Assembly (NCBI RefSeq): GCF_009674535.1
Contig: NZ_WKJK01000002.1
Coordinates: forward strand, 310,001 to 374,000
Reading direction: 5' to 3'
Source: Duganella guangzhouensis
GTDB taxonomy: Bacteria; Pseudomonadota; Gammaproteobacteria; Burkholderiales; Burkholderiaceae_D
Length of the DNA stretch: 64,000 nt
The position numbers and the translations under genes were made by a program. This document shows, piece after piece, positions 43,938-53,091 of this stretch. The notes under the pieces were generated by a model. That model was not told the DNA's origin. It searched no databases and saw only the letters and a program-made list of their open reading frames with translations. Position 1 is the stretch's first letter. Every line of letters starts with the position of its first letter.

Positions 43938-45707
43938 TCAATTGTGTAGCTTGACGCCGAAGCGCAGCGCGACGCCCAGGCCAATCGCCACCAGCGAGAT
44001 GTTGACGAACGATAGCGCCGCCACCAGATCGGTGGAACCGGTCGCCCACAAGGACACCAGCAGCGCGCCTATCACCTCGGTGCCCGGCGACAGCAGGTAG
44101 ACGCCAGTCGAATATTCGCGTTCGAAGATCAGGAACACCATCAGCCACGCGCCCAGCAGGCCGTATTTGATCAGCGGCACGGTGACGTCGCGCGTGACCT
44201 TGCCACGGGTGGCACCAACCGCGCGCGCCGCCTCCTCCAGCTCCGGCCCCACCTGCAGCAGCGCGGTCGAAATCAAGCGCATGCCGTAAGCCAGCCATAC
44301 CACCGAATACGCCAGCCACAGTGCGAAGATGGTCGAGCGCAGTGAACGCAGCACCGGTATCGCCTGCTCGCTGAGCCACAGCGCGACGCCGTTGTCCATG
44401 CCCTTCAACATGCCATCCAGCCAGCTCGGGACGAACAGGAATACCCATAGGAAGGACAAGCCGGCCAGCAGACCAGGCACGGCGCGCGGCACCAACACGC
44501 TGTAGTCGAGGAAGCGCGTGATCAGGTCCGGCTTGCGATGCATGGCCAGCGCAATGGCGCAGTAGCAGATCACCGCGCAGCCGCCGCCGATCACGCCAAT
44601 CAGCACCGTATTGAGGATGCCGCGCATCAGCGCCGGCTGGTCGAGGATTTCGCGGAAGTGCTGCAGCGTCAGCACGTCGGCCAGTTGCACGCCCTCGCCC
44701 CAGTACTGCACGAAGGAGCGCAGCACGATGCCCGACATCGGCATGATGATGGTGAACATCAGCCAGCCGAAGATCAGCGCGAACGCCAGCCACTTCCAGC
44801 GTCCCAGCGGCATGGCCTTGCTGCGCGCGCCCTTGCCTTTGATCGACACAAACTTGTTGGACGATTTGAGCAGCCAGCGCTGCACCATCACCAGCGGCAG
44901 CGTCACCATCACCAGGCATACCGCGACGGCGGCCATCAGGTGATACGACGGCGTGCCCAGTTTGTTGGTCAGCTTGTACAGATAGGTGGCCAGCACCATG
45001 TGACCTTCCGGATCGCCCAGCACCAGCACCAGGCCGAACACCTCGAAGCCAAGGAAGAACACCAGTACACCGGCATAGGCCAGCGCCGGCGTAATCATCG
45101 GCAGCGAGACGTTGAACATCACCTGCAGCGGCGAGGCGCCGGTGACGCGCGCCGCCTCCTCCACGTCCGAGCCCAGGCTTTTCAGCGCGGACGAGGCGTA
45201 CAGGTAGACGTGCGGCACGTGGGTCAGGCCGGCGATCACCACGATACTGGTGAACGAGTAGATATTCCACGGGATGAAGCCGAGGATATCCTTGGCCCAC
45301 AGCGAGTAAAAGCCCACGGGCCCCATCGCCACCACGTAGCCGAAGCCCATCACCATCGGCGAGACGAAGATCGGCACCAGCAGGCATGGCGCGATCAAGC
45401 CCTTGCCCGGCAAGTCGGTGCGTATCATCAGGAAGGCCAGCATGCCGCCCAGCGGCACGGCGATGACAGCCAGTCCAGTCGCCAGCAGGAAGGCGTTTTC
45501 GAAGGCGACCGCGAAGTCGGGATCTTCAAAGATGAAGCGGTAGGCATCCAGCCCCAGCTCCTTGACCGGCATGAAGAACGGCGCGTTCAAAAAGCTCTGG
45601 TAGAAGATCAGGAACAGCGGCAGGAAGATGGCGACGGTGGCCAGCGTCACCACCACGCCGCGCGGCCAATTGAGCCGGGGCCGTCCAGTATGAGCGAGAG
45701 TGTTCAT
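43938..45707 (-). CDS. ABC importer permease, two-domain (FbpB-like)
   Basis: 589 aa with about 12 membrane helices in two BPD_transp_1 halves. Each half has the EAA loop: DVEEAARVTGASPLQV and ELEEAARAVGATRGKV. The fused form is typical of ferric-iron and 2-aminoethylphosphonate importers. It starts 11 bp after the binding-protein gene. Confidence 0.92.
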   Translation of the reverse strand: MNTLAHTGRPRLNWPRGVVVTLATVAIFLPLFLIFYQSFLNAPFFMPVKELGLDAYRFIFEDPDFAVAFENAFLLATGLAVIAVPLGGMLAFLMIRTDLPGKGLIAPCLLVPIFVSPMVMGFGYVVAMGPVGFYSLWAKDILGFIPWNIYSFTSIVVIAGLTHVPHVYLYASSALKSLGSDVEEAARVTGASPLQVMFNVSLPMITPALAYAGVLVFFLGFEVFGLVLVLGDPEGHMVLATYLYKLTNKLGTPSYHLMAAVAVCLVMVTLPLVMVQRWLLKSSNKFVSIKGKGARSKAMPLGRWKWLAFALIFGWLMFTIIMPMSGIVLRSFVQYWGEGVQLADVLTLQHFREILDQPALMRGILNTVLIGVIGGGCAVICYCAIALAMHRKPDLITRFLDYSVLVPRAVPGLLAGLSFLWVFLFVPSWLDGMLKGMDNGVALWLSEQAIPVLRSLRSTIFALWLAYSVVWLAYGMRLISTALLQVGPELEEAARAVGATRGKVTRDVTVPLIKYGLLGAWLMVFLIFEREYSTGVYLLSPGTEVIGALLVSLWATGSTDLVAALSFVNISLVAIGLGVALRFGVKLHN

Positions 45708-45718
45708 GGTGGGCGTCC

Positions 45719-46804
45719 TTATTTTTTACCGGCCGCGTCTTTCCACTGCTTGAGGAAAGCCATGCGGCGCTGCGGACCCAGGAACTGCAGCAGGATAGGA
45801 TGCACCGGCACCGGCTTGATGTTGTCCTTGCCGATCTGTTTGATCAGCTCCGCCGACGTGGTTTCGCCGCTAACGTCGGCGCGGATCGCGAACAGCTTGG
45901 AGTCGTTGGCGATGATGGTCTGGCCGCGCTGCGACAGCATGTAGTCCAGCCACAGCTTGGCGGCGTTGACGTTCTTCGCGCTCTTGTTGATGAAGAACAC
46001 GCGCGACATCACCAGCGTGTAATCCTTGGGCAGCACCACGCCGATCGACGGATCGGTCTTGGCGCGCACCAGCGCGTAGGAACCCAGCACGTTGTAGCCG
46101 ATCAGATTCTCGCCCGACGAAATCCGCTCCATCATGGTGCCGGTCGACGACTGCACCCGCACTTTGGAAACGCCGAAGGCATTCGCCATATCCTGGAATT
46201 TTGGATATTCGCGCGCGTCCTGCGTCATGAACATGAAGCCGACGCCGGACTTCTCGATGTCGTAGGTGGTGACCTTGTCGCGGAATTTTGGCTGCTGAAT
46301 CAGCGCGGTGAACTCGGCGTGCGTGTGCGGCACTTCCTTGGCGTCGACCAGGCGCTTGTTGTAGACGATGGCGGCCGGTTCGAAGGTGGTGCCGTAGGCT
46401 TTGTCATCCCAGATCGCCCAGCCGGGAATCTTGGACGCTTCCAACGATTTGTACTGCAGCGCGTAGCCGTCCGAGGCCAGCCGCATTTGCAGATCCATCG
46501 CGGACGACCACATGGCGTCGGCGGTGTTGCCGCCAGCCGCCACTTCGGAGATGAAGCGGTTATACACCTCGGTCGAATTCATATCGTTGTACTCCACCGT
46601 GATGCCGGGGTACATGGCGCTGAAGTCCTTGATCAGCGGCTGCGTGGCCTTGCTGTCGGTGGCGCCGTAAATCACCAGCTTGCCCTCTTTTTTGGCGCCA
46701 TCGATGATCTTCTGATAGTCGGCCGGATAGCCGGCCGGCACCTGCGCCAGGGCCGATCCGGCAAAAAACGCGCATGCGGCGGCCACAGTATGTTTCAACT
46801 TCAT
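45719..46804 (-). CDS. ABC importer periplasmic binding protein (Fe3+/anion type)
   Basis: 361 aa. Signal peptide (about 1-20, FFAGSALAQ). Family SBP_bac_6/8-like: EGKLVIYGATDSKATQPL, SGVGFMFMTQD, and hinge segments. Ferric-binding proteins use two adjacent Tyr for the metal, which I cannot place with certainty here, so iron is not assured. It is followed by the permease and ATPase genes. Confidence 0.85.
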   Translation of the reverse strand: MKLKHTVAAACAFFAGSALAQVPAGYPADYQKIIDGAKKEGKLVIYGATDSKATQPLIKDFSAMYPGITVEYNDMNSTEVYNRFISEVAAGGNTADAMWSSAMDLQMRLASDGYALQYKSLEASKIPGWAIWDDKAYGTTFEPAAIVYNKRLVDAKEVPHTHAEFTALIQQPKFRDKVTTYDIEKSGVGFMFMTQDAREYPKFQDMANAFGVSKVRVQSSTGTMMERISSGENLIGYNVLGSYALVRAKTDPSIGVVLPKDYTLVMSRVFFINKSAKNVNAAKLWLDYMLSQRGQTIIANDSKLFAIRADVSGETTSAELIKQIGKDNIKPVPVHPILLQFLGPQRRMAFLKQWKDAAGKK

Positions 46805-46829
46805 CGTAATCTCCTGATATTTTGATTAT

Positions 46830-47798
46830 TTAGCGCACCAGGCCAAGTTCGGCCGCTCGCTTGCCGTAGTCGTCCACGGCTTTCTTGACATAGGCCGCCA
46901 GCGCATCGCCGGTCAGCCCGAAGGGATATAAACCAGATGCGGCACGCATCTGCGCAAACTGCGGACTGGCCAGCACGCGGTCAAAGGCCGTCACCCAGCG
47001 GTGGTAATCCGCATCCGAAGCCTGTGGTCCCATCCACACGCCACGGATGATGGGCCACACCACATCGACGCCCTGCTCGCGCGCGGTCGGCACGTTGGCC
47101 AACACGCCGGGCAGACGCTGCTCCGACAGCACCGCCAGCACCCGGGTATTGCCGCTAGCCGCATACAGCGCGGCTTCGCTGGCATCGCCGGACACCGCCT
47201 GCACATAGCTGGCATGCATGGCGGTGAACGCTTCGCCGCCGCCCTCCAGCGCCACAAAGCGCAGCGCCTTCGGATCGATGCCGGCGCTGCGCGCCACCAT
47301 CGCCATCTTCAGCCAGTCCTGGCTGCCGATGGTGCCGGAGACACCGATCAGCACCTTCTGCGGATTGGCTTTCAGCGCAGCGACCAGATCGTGCAGCGTC
47401 TTGTAGGGAGAGTCAGCGCGCACCGCGATCATGCCGTAATCCGCGCCCAGCGCCGCCACCCAGCGCACATCGGTGGCTTTCAGCGTGCCGAACTTGCCCT
47501 GTGCGAGATTCAGCAGCGAGCCGCCGGAAAACGCCACCAGCGTATTCGGCGCGGTGCGGCGGCCAGACACCAGCGAGTGCCAGGCCACCGCGCCGATGCC
47601 GCCCGGCAGATACGAGATATGCATGTCGGACGGCGGCGGATTCGGCGCGTCGTGCAAGCCCTGCAAGCCTTTCTGCGCCAGCTTGCAGGTCAGGTCCATC
47701 GCGCCGCCCGGCTTGGACGGCACGATGCATTCCAGCTCCGCCGCCTGGGCCACCGCACCGAAGCACAGTGCGCAGATGAGTGCGAGCAGGGTTTTCAT
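46830..47798 (-). CDS. Bug/TctC-family periplasmic solute receptor
   Basis: 322 aa from ATG 47798. Signal peptide 1-19 (FGAVAQAAE). TctC-like features: VPSKPGGAMDLTCKLAQKG, SYLPGGIGA, and GVSGTIGSQDW. Bug receptors bind carboxylates and usually feed TctAB, absent here. Its presence between a porin gene and an ABC importer, next to TctD/TctE genes, suggests ligand sensing or hand-off. Its ATG overlaps the porin stop by one base (TGATG). A longer in-frame extension would overlap the porin and was rejected. Confidence 0.88.
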   Translation of the reverse strand: MKTLLALICALCFGAVAQAAELECIVPSKPGGAMDLTCKLAQKGLQGLHDAPNPPPSDMHISYLPGGIGAVAWHSLVSGRRTAPNTLVAFSGGSLLNLAQGKFGTLKATDVRWVAALGADYGMIAVRADSPYKTLHDLVAALKANPQKVLIGVSGTIGSQDWLKMAMVARSAGIDPKALRFVALEGGGEAFTAMHASYVQAVSGDASEAALYAASGNTRVLAVLSEQRLPGVLANVPTAREQGVDVVWPIIRGVWMGPQASDADYHRWVTAFDRVLASPQFAQMRAASGLYPFGLTGDALAAYVKKAVDDYGKRAAELGLVR

Positions 47799-48862
47799 CA
47801 GAAGCGGTGCTGCATGCCGACAGTCAGACCATGCTGGCTGTTGCCATAAGCGGCATCGTCGCGCGACAGGCCGGTCAGCTGGCCGTTCTTGGCCTTGGCG
47901 TAGGCCGCGGTCACGTGCAGGTCGGTGCGCTTGGACAGCGCGTAGCGGTAGCGCAGCACGTACATGGTGGGATCGGCATCGGTACCGGCGGCCACGTTCT
48001 TCACGTTGATGTGATAGACCGCGCCGGTCAGCGTGGTGGCCGGGTCCAGCTTGTAGGCGACGCCGCCCCAGGTGGTGTTGGCGGCGACATCGGCGGTGGC
48101 GGCCTTGCCGGCTGCCAGTTTGTAGTCGCGCATCACCAGCCAGAATTTGAGCGGGCCGGTTTCGTAATTGCCACCGACGTGCCACACCGTGTTCTTGTCG
48201 CGATTGCCGGTGGCGACCACGGTGTTGCCGTTGTTGCGTTCCCAAGTCGCCATCAGATTGGCTCCGCCGACTTTGTAGACGGTGCTGAAGCCGACTTTGG
48301 CGCTGTCCTGCGCGCCGGTGGTCTGCTCGCCGGCGGCGTAGTTGGCGCCGATCTTCCAGTCGCCAAAGGTGCCCGCATATTTGATGATATTGTCATACTG
48401 GGTGGTGAAGCCGTATTTGCTTGGGCCGGTGGCCGGGCCGGAGGTCGACCACGAATAGAACGGCGCAAAACCCATCGGATCGAAGGTAATGACGGTATCG
48501 TACACGGTAGTGAACGAACGGCCCAGCACCACACGGCCAAAACTGCCTTCCAGGCCGACGTTGGCCTGGCGCTTGAACAGCGCGCCGTCCTGCGCGCCGG
48601 TGTCCATCAGGATGCCGCCTTCGAGATTGAACACGGCTTTCAGGCCGCCGCCCAGATCCTCGCTGCCACGCAGGCCCCAGCGCGAGGTGTTCATGCCGCC
48701 GGAGATCACGCGGGTCAGGCTATTGCCGTTGGCGTTCTGGTTGTTGGCCGTTTCCAGGCCCATGTCCAGCAGGCCGTAGACCTGCACATTGGATTGGGCT
48801 TGAGCGCCACCGGCGGCCGCGCACAGCGCCAGGACCGCCAGGGTCGACGAGGATTTCTTCAT
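47798..48862 (-). CDS. Gram-negative general porin
   Basis: 354 aa. Signal peptide 1-22. SNVQVYGLLDMGLE start and a C-terminal Phe (HRF) are hallmarks of betaproteobacterial Omp32-like porins. It should form a trimeric 16-strand barrel letting small anions or carboxylates into the periplasm. It is the first gene of the Bug-ABC operon, GGAGA precedes the ATG, and it is divergent from TctD. Confidence 0.93.
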   Translation of the reverse strand: MKKSSSTLAVLALCAAAGGAQAQSNVQVYGLLDMGLETANNQNANGNSLTRVISGGMNTSRWGLRGSEDLGGGLKAVFNLEGGILMDTGAQDGALFKRQANVGLEGSFGRVVLGRSFTTVYDTVITFDPMGFAPFYSWSTSGPATGPSKYGFTTQYDNIIKYAGTFGDWKIGANYAAGEQTTGAQDSAKVGFSTVYKVGGANLMATWERNNGNTVVATGNRDKNTVWHVGGNYETGPLKFWLVMRDYKLAAGKAATADVAANTTWGGVAYKLDPATTLTGAVYHINVKNVAAGTDADPTMYVLRYRYALSKRTDLHVTAAYAKAKNGQLTGLSRDDAAYGNSQHGLTVGMQHRF

Positions 48863-48894
48863 GAATTGTCTCCAGATATAGTTATATGTGTTGC

Positions 48895-48913
48895 CTGATC
48901 CTTGAGATCAGGG
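48895..48913 (-). promoter_or_regulatory. Hairpin at the porin transcript 5' end
   Basis: CCTGATC / GATCAGG is a perfect 7-bp inverted repeat with a 5-base loop. Given the predicted -10 at 48924-48919, it would sit at the very 5' end of the porin mRNA. It could stabilise the message or act as an operator. Confidence 0.4.
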
Positions 48914-48918
48914 TTCCA

Positions 48919-48954
48919 CTATAGGAGCGTCAATCTTTCAATTGCCTTTCAATG
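48919..48954 (-). promoter_or_regulatory. Porin operon promoter with tandem regulator site
   Basis: CTTTCAAT occurs twice, at 48936-48943 and 48947-48954, exactly 11 bp apart. On the minus strand TATAGT (48924-48919) lies 11 bp downstream and no standard -35 is present. One-turn tandem repeats over the -35 zone are the pattern bound by OmpR-type activators. The divergent TctD gene encodes one. Confidence 0.55.
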
Positions 48955-49043
48955 TCTCTTGCTGGCCACAAGTACCGCAAGGGCTTCCCTTTTCCTGATG
49001 CTGCCCTTACCCTGCACGTATTTGAACGTACTGGCAAGACCTC

Positions 49044-49748
49044 ATGCGCATACTGTTAGTTGAAGACCACACCGAATTACAGCATTGGCTGGCCAAGGCG
49101 CTGCGCGATGCCAATTTGACAGTGGAATGCGCCGACAACGGCGCCGACGCCGACGCCCTGCTGCACACGCAGGATTACGCGCTGGTGATCCTCGACCTGA
49201 CGCTGCCGCGCATGGACGGCCTGGATGTGCTGAAGCGGCTGCGTGCCCGTGGCGGCGCGCGCGCCAAGACGCCGGTGCTGATCCTGACCGCGCGCGGCGG
49301 CCTGGAAGACCGCGTGCAGGGTCTCAACCTGGGCGCCGACGATTATCTGGCCAAGCCGTTCGAACTGGCCGAACTGGAGGCGCGCGTCAAAGCGCTGCTG
49401 CGCCGCAGTGTCGGCAACGAGGCGCTGGTGTACAGCTGCGGCGCGCTCAGTTTCGACACCGTGACCCGCATGTTCCGCTACGCCGGCAATCCGCTGGCGC
49501 TGACGCCGCGCGAACACGCGGTGCTGGAAACCCTGATCACCCGCACCGGCCGCGCCATCTCCAAGGAAAAGCTGTTCGACGAAGTGTTCTCGCTGGGCGA
49601 CGATGCCAACATCGACGCCATCGACCTGTACATCCACCGCGTGCGCAAGAAGCTGGACATGGAAGGACCGGAAGCCGCCGTCATCACCACGCTGCGCGGC
49701 ATCGGCTATCTGCTGCAGCCGCGTTCCGCGCTTGGCGCCCCGGGCTGA
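49044..49748 (+). CDS. OmpR-family response regulator, TctD type
   Basis: 234 aa. Receiver with VEDHTE, phospho-acceptor in ILDLTLPRMDG and K in LAKPF; the C-terminal winged helix carries LTPREHAVLETLITR and YIHRVRKKLD. It is divergent from the porin-Bug-ABC operon and pairs with the kinase 14 bp downstream, as in tctDE systems that control carboxylate uptake. Confidence 0.9.
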   Translation: MRILLVEDHTELQHWLAKALRDANLTVECADNGADADALLHTQDYALVILDLTLPRMDGLDVLKRLRARGGARAKTPVLILTARGGLEDRVQGLNLGADDYLAKPFELAELEARVKALLRRSVGNEALVYSCGALSFDTVTRMFRYAGNPLALTPREHAVLETLITRTGRAISKEKLFDEVFSLGDDANIDAIDLYIHRVRKKLDMEGPEAAVITTLRGIGYLLQPRSALGAPG

Positions 49749-49762
49749 GGACCGGCCGCGCC

Positions 49763-51226
49763 ATGGCCCTGCTGCAAACGCTGTCGCGCCGCCTGACGCC
49801 GGGCGCCACCCAGGGCAGCCTGCGCGGCCAGCTGCTGCGCTGGTTGCTGGGTCCTTTGCTGGTGCTGGTGGCGCTCAACACGCTGTCGGTGTATCACAAC
49901 GCGCTGGACGCGGCCGATGCCGCTTATGACCGCGCGCTGCTGGCCTCCACCCGCGCGCTGGCCGAGCGGGTCTCGGTGGTGGACGGCAAGGTGGTGGCCG
50001 ACGTGCCCTATGTGGCGCTGGACAGCTTCGAGACCGACACGCTGGGCCGCATCTATTACAAGGTGACCGGCATCGCCGGCGAAACCGTGTCCGGCTTTGC
50101 CGACCTGCCGCCGGTGCCGGCCAACGTGCCGCGCTCGGAAGCCTATCCGGCGCTGGTGCGCTTCTATCACGCCAACTACCACGGCCAGCCGGTGCGCATC
50201 GCCGCGCTGCTGCAGCCGGTGTACGACGATTCGATGCGCGGCATCGCCCTGATACAGGTTGGCGAAACGCTGGAAGCGCGGCGCGTGCTGTCCAATCAAA
50301 TCCTGTTCGATACGCTGGCCTGGCAAGCCTTGCTGCTGGCGGCGGTGGCGCTGCTGGTGTGGTTCGCGGTGCGGCTGGTGCTGCAACCGCTGATGCGTCT
50401 CAAGAGCGCGGTCGAGACGCGCGCGCCCGACGACGCCTCGGATGTCGATCCGGCGCTGGTGCACAAGGAAGTGCGGCCGCTGGTGGCGGCGCTGAACAGT
50501 TCCCGTTCGCGCATGCACATGCTGATCAGCAGCCAGCGCCGCTTCATCGCCGACGCCTCGCACCAGTTGCGCACCCCGCTGACGGTGCTGAAGACCCAGG
50601 CCGAACTGGCACTGCGCGAATGCGACCGGCCCGGCGCCGATCCGGCACAGAGCAAGGCCGCGCTGCGTGAACTGGTGCACAGCATGGCCGCCACCACCGA
50701 TTCCACCGTCAACCTGGCCAACCGCTTGCTGACGCTGGCGCGGATCGAACATCGCGGCAGCGATGGCGCCGAACAGGTGTCGCTGCGCGACGTCGCGCGC
50801 CAGGTCGGGCTGGAACTGGCGATCGAAGCGGTCGGCAAAAACATCGACCTGTCGCTGGACGCGGAGCAGGACTGCGTGGTGCACGGCCAGGCGCTGCTGC
50901 TGCACGAAATGCTGGCCAACCTGGTCGACAACGCGCTGCGCTACACCCCGGCCGGCGGCACCGTCAGCCTGCGGGTACGACAACAGGACGATGGCGTGGT
51001 GCTGGAAGTGGAAGACAACGGCCCCGGCATCCCGGCGGCCGAGCGCGAAAGAGTGTTCGCGCCGTTCTACCGCGCCGCCGCCACGCTGGAGCGCAATCCG
51101 GGCGGCCACGGCCTCGGCCTGGCCATCGTGCGCGACATCGCCAGCCTGCACGGCGCCACCATCACGCTGAGCGACGCCGCCGAAGACCACGGCCTGAAAG
51201 TCCGCCTCCAGTTCCCGGCGCGGTAA
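49763..51226 (+). CDS. Sensor histidine kinase, TctE type
   Basis: 487 aa from ATG 49763; the frame is open further upstream but runs antiphase through the regulator gene. TM1 near 25-45, a 2CSK_N-type periplasmic domain (YDRALLASTRALAERV, GRIYYKV), TM2 near 180-200, then the H-box ADASHQLRTPL, N-box ANLVDNALRYTP, and G boxes DNGPGIP and GHGLGLAIV. It likely senses a carboxylate, perhaps with the Bug receptor. Confidence 0.9.
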   Translation: MALLQTLSRRLTPGATQGSLRGQLLRWLLGPLLVLVALNTLSVYHNALDAADAAYDRALLASTRALAERVSVVDGKVVADVPYVALDSFETDTLGRIYYKVTGIAGETVSGFADLPPVPANVPRSEAYPALVRFYHANYHGQPVRIAALLQPVYDDSMRGIALIQVGETLEARRVLSNQILFDTLAWQALLLAAVALLVWFAVRLVLQPLMRLKSAVETRAPDDASDVDPALVHKEVRPLVAALNSSRSRMHMLISSQRRFIADASHQLRTPLTVLKTQAELALRECDRPGADPAQSKAALRELVHSMAATTDSTVNLANRLLTLARIEHRGSDGAEQVSLRDVARQVGLELAIEAVGKNIDLSLDAEQDCVVHGQALLLHEMLANLVDNALRYTPAGGTVSLRVRQQDDGVVLEVEDNGPGIPAAERERVFAPFYRAAATLERNPGGHGLGLAIVRDIASLHGATITLSDAAEDHGLKVRLQFPAR

Positions 51227-51255
51227 AATACTGGCCTCACCCGCAAGGAACACAT

Positions 51256-51597
51256 ATGATTAGCAAAGAAGAAATGGTCGCGCTGTTTGACGACATGAAG
51301 AAAAACGCCCCCTGGGATATCTCCAAGCCACTGCTGTGGGGGTATTTCTTCGCCGACGCCGACAAGGCCAAGCTGGAAGCCGTGGTGCCAACGCTGCAGG
51401 CGCAGGGCTATCAACTGGTCGGCATCTACGACTCCAAGCCGGAGGGCGACAGCCCGGCGCTGTGGTGGCTGCACATTGAAAAAGTCGAGAAGCACACGGT
51501 CGACACGCTGCATGCCCGCAACCAGCAATTCTATCAATTCGCTGAAGAACACCAGCTGGAATCCTACGACGGCATGGACGTCGGCCCCGCCAACTAA
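51256..51597 (+). CDS. rraB: RNase E inhibitor RraB-like protein
   Basis: 113 aa, acidic. The domain WGYFFADADKAKLEAVVPTL and LWWLHIEKVEKHTVDTLHARN matches RraB, which binds the RNase E C-terminal region and lowers mRNA decay. AAGGA lies shortly before ATG 51256. It is shorter than the enterobacterial protein (about 138 aa), mainly at the acidic tail. Confidence 0.8.
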   Translation: MISKEEMVALFDDMKKNAPWDISKPLLWGYFFADADKAKLEAVVPTLQAQGYQLVGIYDSKPEGDSPALWWLHIEKVEKHTVDTLHARNQQFYQFAEEHQLESYDGMDVGPAN

Positions 51598-51624
51598 TCA
51601 ATCGAACAGGCTGTCAGCGCGGTT

Positions 51625-51652
51625 TGGCCATATGATTCAGTCAATATGGCCA
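51625..51652 (+). terminator. Hairpin after rraB, possible terminator
   Basis: TGGCCATAT / ATATGGCCA is a perfect 9-bp stem with a 10-base loop, followed by CTTTATAA. The T-tract is short, and it ends 14 bp before the glrK ATG, so it may instead be an operator or affect glrK translation. Confidence 0.45.
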
Positions 51653-51666
51653 CTTTATAACCCGCG

Positions 51667-53091
51667 ATGCTTTCGAAACTCTCGTTTCGCCAGCTGCTGC
51701 TGGGCGTCTTCCTGCTGATCGCCGTGTTGTTGAGCGCAGCCTCGCTGCACGCGTTGTGGACGCTCGACCGACTAGCGGCCCATAGCCGCGACAGCGGACG
51801 CCTGGCACTGGCGCTCACCACCAATACCCAGCAACTGGCGGAACGCAGCGTCGCCATGACGCGCAGCGCGCGCCAGTACCTGGTGCTGGACGATCCCGCT
51901 TTCCGCAAACGCTATGCCGACACCATGCATGACGCCCTGCTGTCGCTGGACGCGGTAGCGGCCGCCCTGCCCGACGCCCCGCCGGCGCTGTTCGCGCAAT
52001 GGCGCGCATCCGGCGAGCAAGCCTGGGACATCCTGCAAATGCCGTCCGCCACTCGCAACACGAAGCGCCAGCAGGCGCTGGAAAGGGCGCTGGCGCCGCT
52101 GCCCGGCCTAGGCGAACAGCTGGCCACCGAGGTCAAACAGGAAGTCGAGCGCCGCAACGGCGAGCTGCTGGCCGAACTGGACCAGCGCCGCGCGGTGCTG
52201 AAAGCGCAGGTGATCGCCTCCATCCTGCTGGCGGCGGTGCTGGCCGGCGGCTTCGGCCTGTGGCTGTCGCGTCCGCTGGAACAAATCGAGCAAGCCATCG
52301 ACACGCTGGGCGAGAACCGCTACGACCAGCCGATCGCGGTGCGCGGCCCCAGCGACCTGCAACACGTCGGCCAGCAGCTGAACTGGCTGCGCCAACGCCT
52401 GGCCGACCTGGAAGCCGACAAGGCGCGCTTCCTGCGCCACATCTCGCACGAGCTGAAAACGCCGCTGGCGGCGCTGCGCGAAGGCGTGGCGCTGCTGCAG
52501 GATGGCGTGGCCGGCGCGCTATCGCCCAACCAGCGCGAAATCGCCGGCATCCTCAACCAGAACACGGTGGCCTTGCAATCGCAAATCGAAGCGCTGCTGC
52601 GCTACAACGCCGCCACCTTCGACGCCCAGCACCTGCAACGCGAAATGACCGACATCGGCAGCCTGCTGGCGCAAGCCATCGACAGCCAGCGCCTGCAATG
52701 GCAAGCGGCGCGGCTGACCGTCGCCACCGAGGGTAAGGCGCGCCCGATCGCCATCGACACCGATAAACTGTCCATCGCGATCGGCAATCTGTTATCCAAC
52801 GCGGTGCGCTTCAGTCCGGCCGGCGGTCTGGTGTCCTTCCGCCTGGGCGAGCTGAACGACAAGCTGCTGCTCGATTGCGTCGACCAGGGGCCGGGCGTGG
52901 CGCCGGCCGACGCCGCGCGCATCTTCGAACCGTTTTACCAGGGACAGCGCCAGCCGCCCGGCGCGCGCCGCGGCAATGGCATCGGCCTGTCCATCGTGCA
53001 TGAATACGTGGCCGCGCATGGCGGCGTGTTGAAACTGCAGCCCTCCCAACGCGGCGCCCACTTCCGCATCGAACTGCCTTATGAAACCTAA
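51667..53091 (+). CDS. glrK: Sensor histidine kinase GlrK/QseE-like
   Basis: 474 aa. TM1 at about 9-30, a helical periplasmic domain of about 140 residues (four-helix type), TM2 near 175-195, HAMP, H-box HISHELKTPL, N-box GNLLSNAVRFSP, DQGPGV, GNGIGLSIV. Identity rests on gene order: kinase, QseG-like lipoprotein, sigma-54 regulator, as in enterobacteria. It overlaps the lipoprotein gene by 11 bp. Confidence 0.85.
   Translation: MLSKLSFRQLLLGVFLLIAVLLSAASLHALWTLDRLAAHSRDSGRLALALTTNTQQLAERSVAMTRSARQYLVLDDPAFRKRYADTMHDALLSLDAVAAALPDAPPALFAQWRASGEQAWDILQMPSATRNTKRQQALERALAPLPGLGEQLATEVKQEVERRNGELLAELDQRRAVLKAQVIASILLAAVLAGGFGLWLSRPLEQIEQAIDTLGENRYDQPIAVRGPSDLQHVGQQLNWLRQRLADLEADKARFLRHISHELKTPLAALREGVALLQDGVAGALSPNQREIAGILNQNTVALQSQIEALLRYNAATFDAQHLQREMTDIGSLLAQAIDSQRLQWQAARLTVATEGKARPIAIDTDKLSIAIGNLLSNAVRFSPAGGLVSFRLGELNDKLLLDCVDQGPGVAPADAARIFEPFYQGQRQPPGARRGNGIGLSIVHEYVAAHGGVLKLQPSQRGAHFRIELPYET

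Noticed and set aside
47799..48245. N-terminal extension of the Bug receptor
   Set aside because: It lies inside the porin gene in another frame. The signal peptide begins exactly at ATG 47798.
49085..49762. A long in-frame extension upstream of the TctE-like kinase
   Set aside because: It runs out of frame through the response regulator gene; its sequence is Arg/Ala-rich and has no domain. The kinase starts at ATG 49763.
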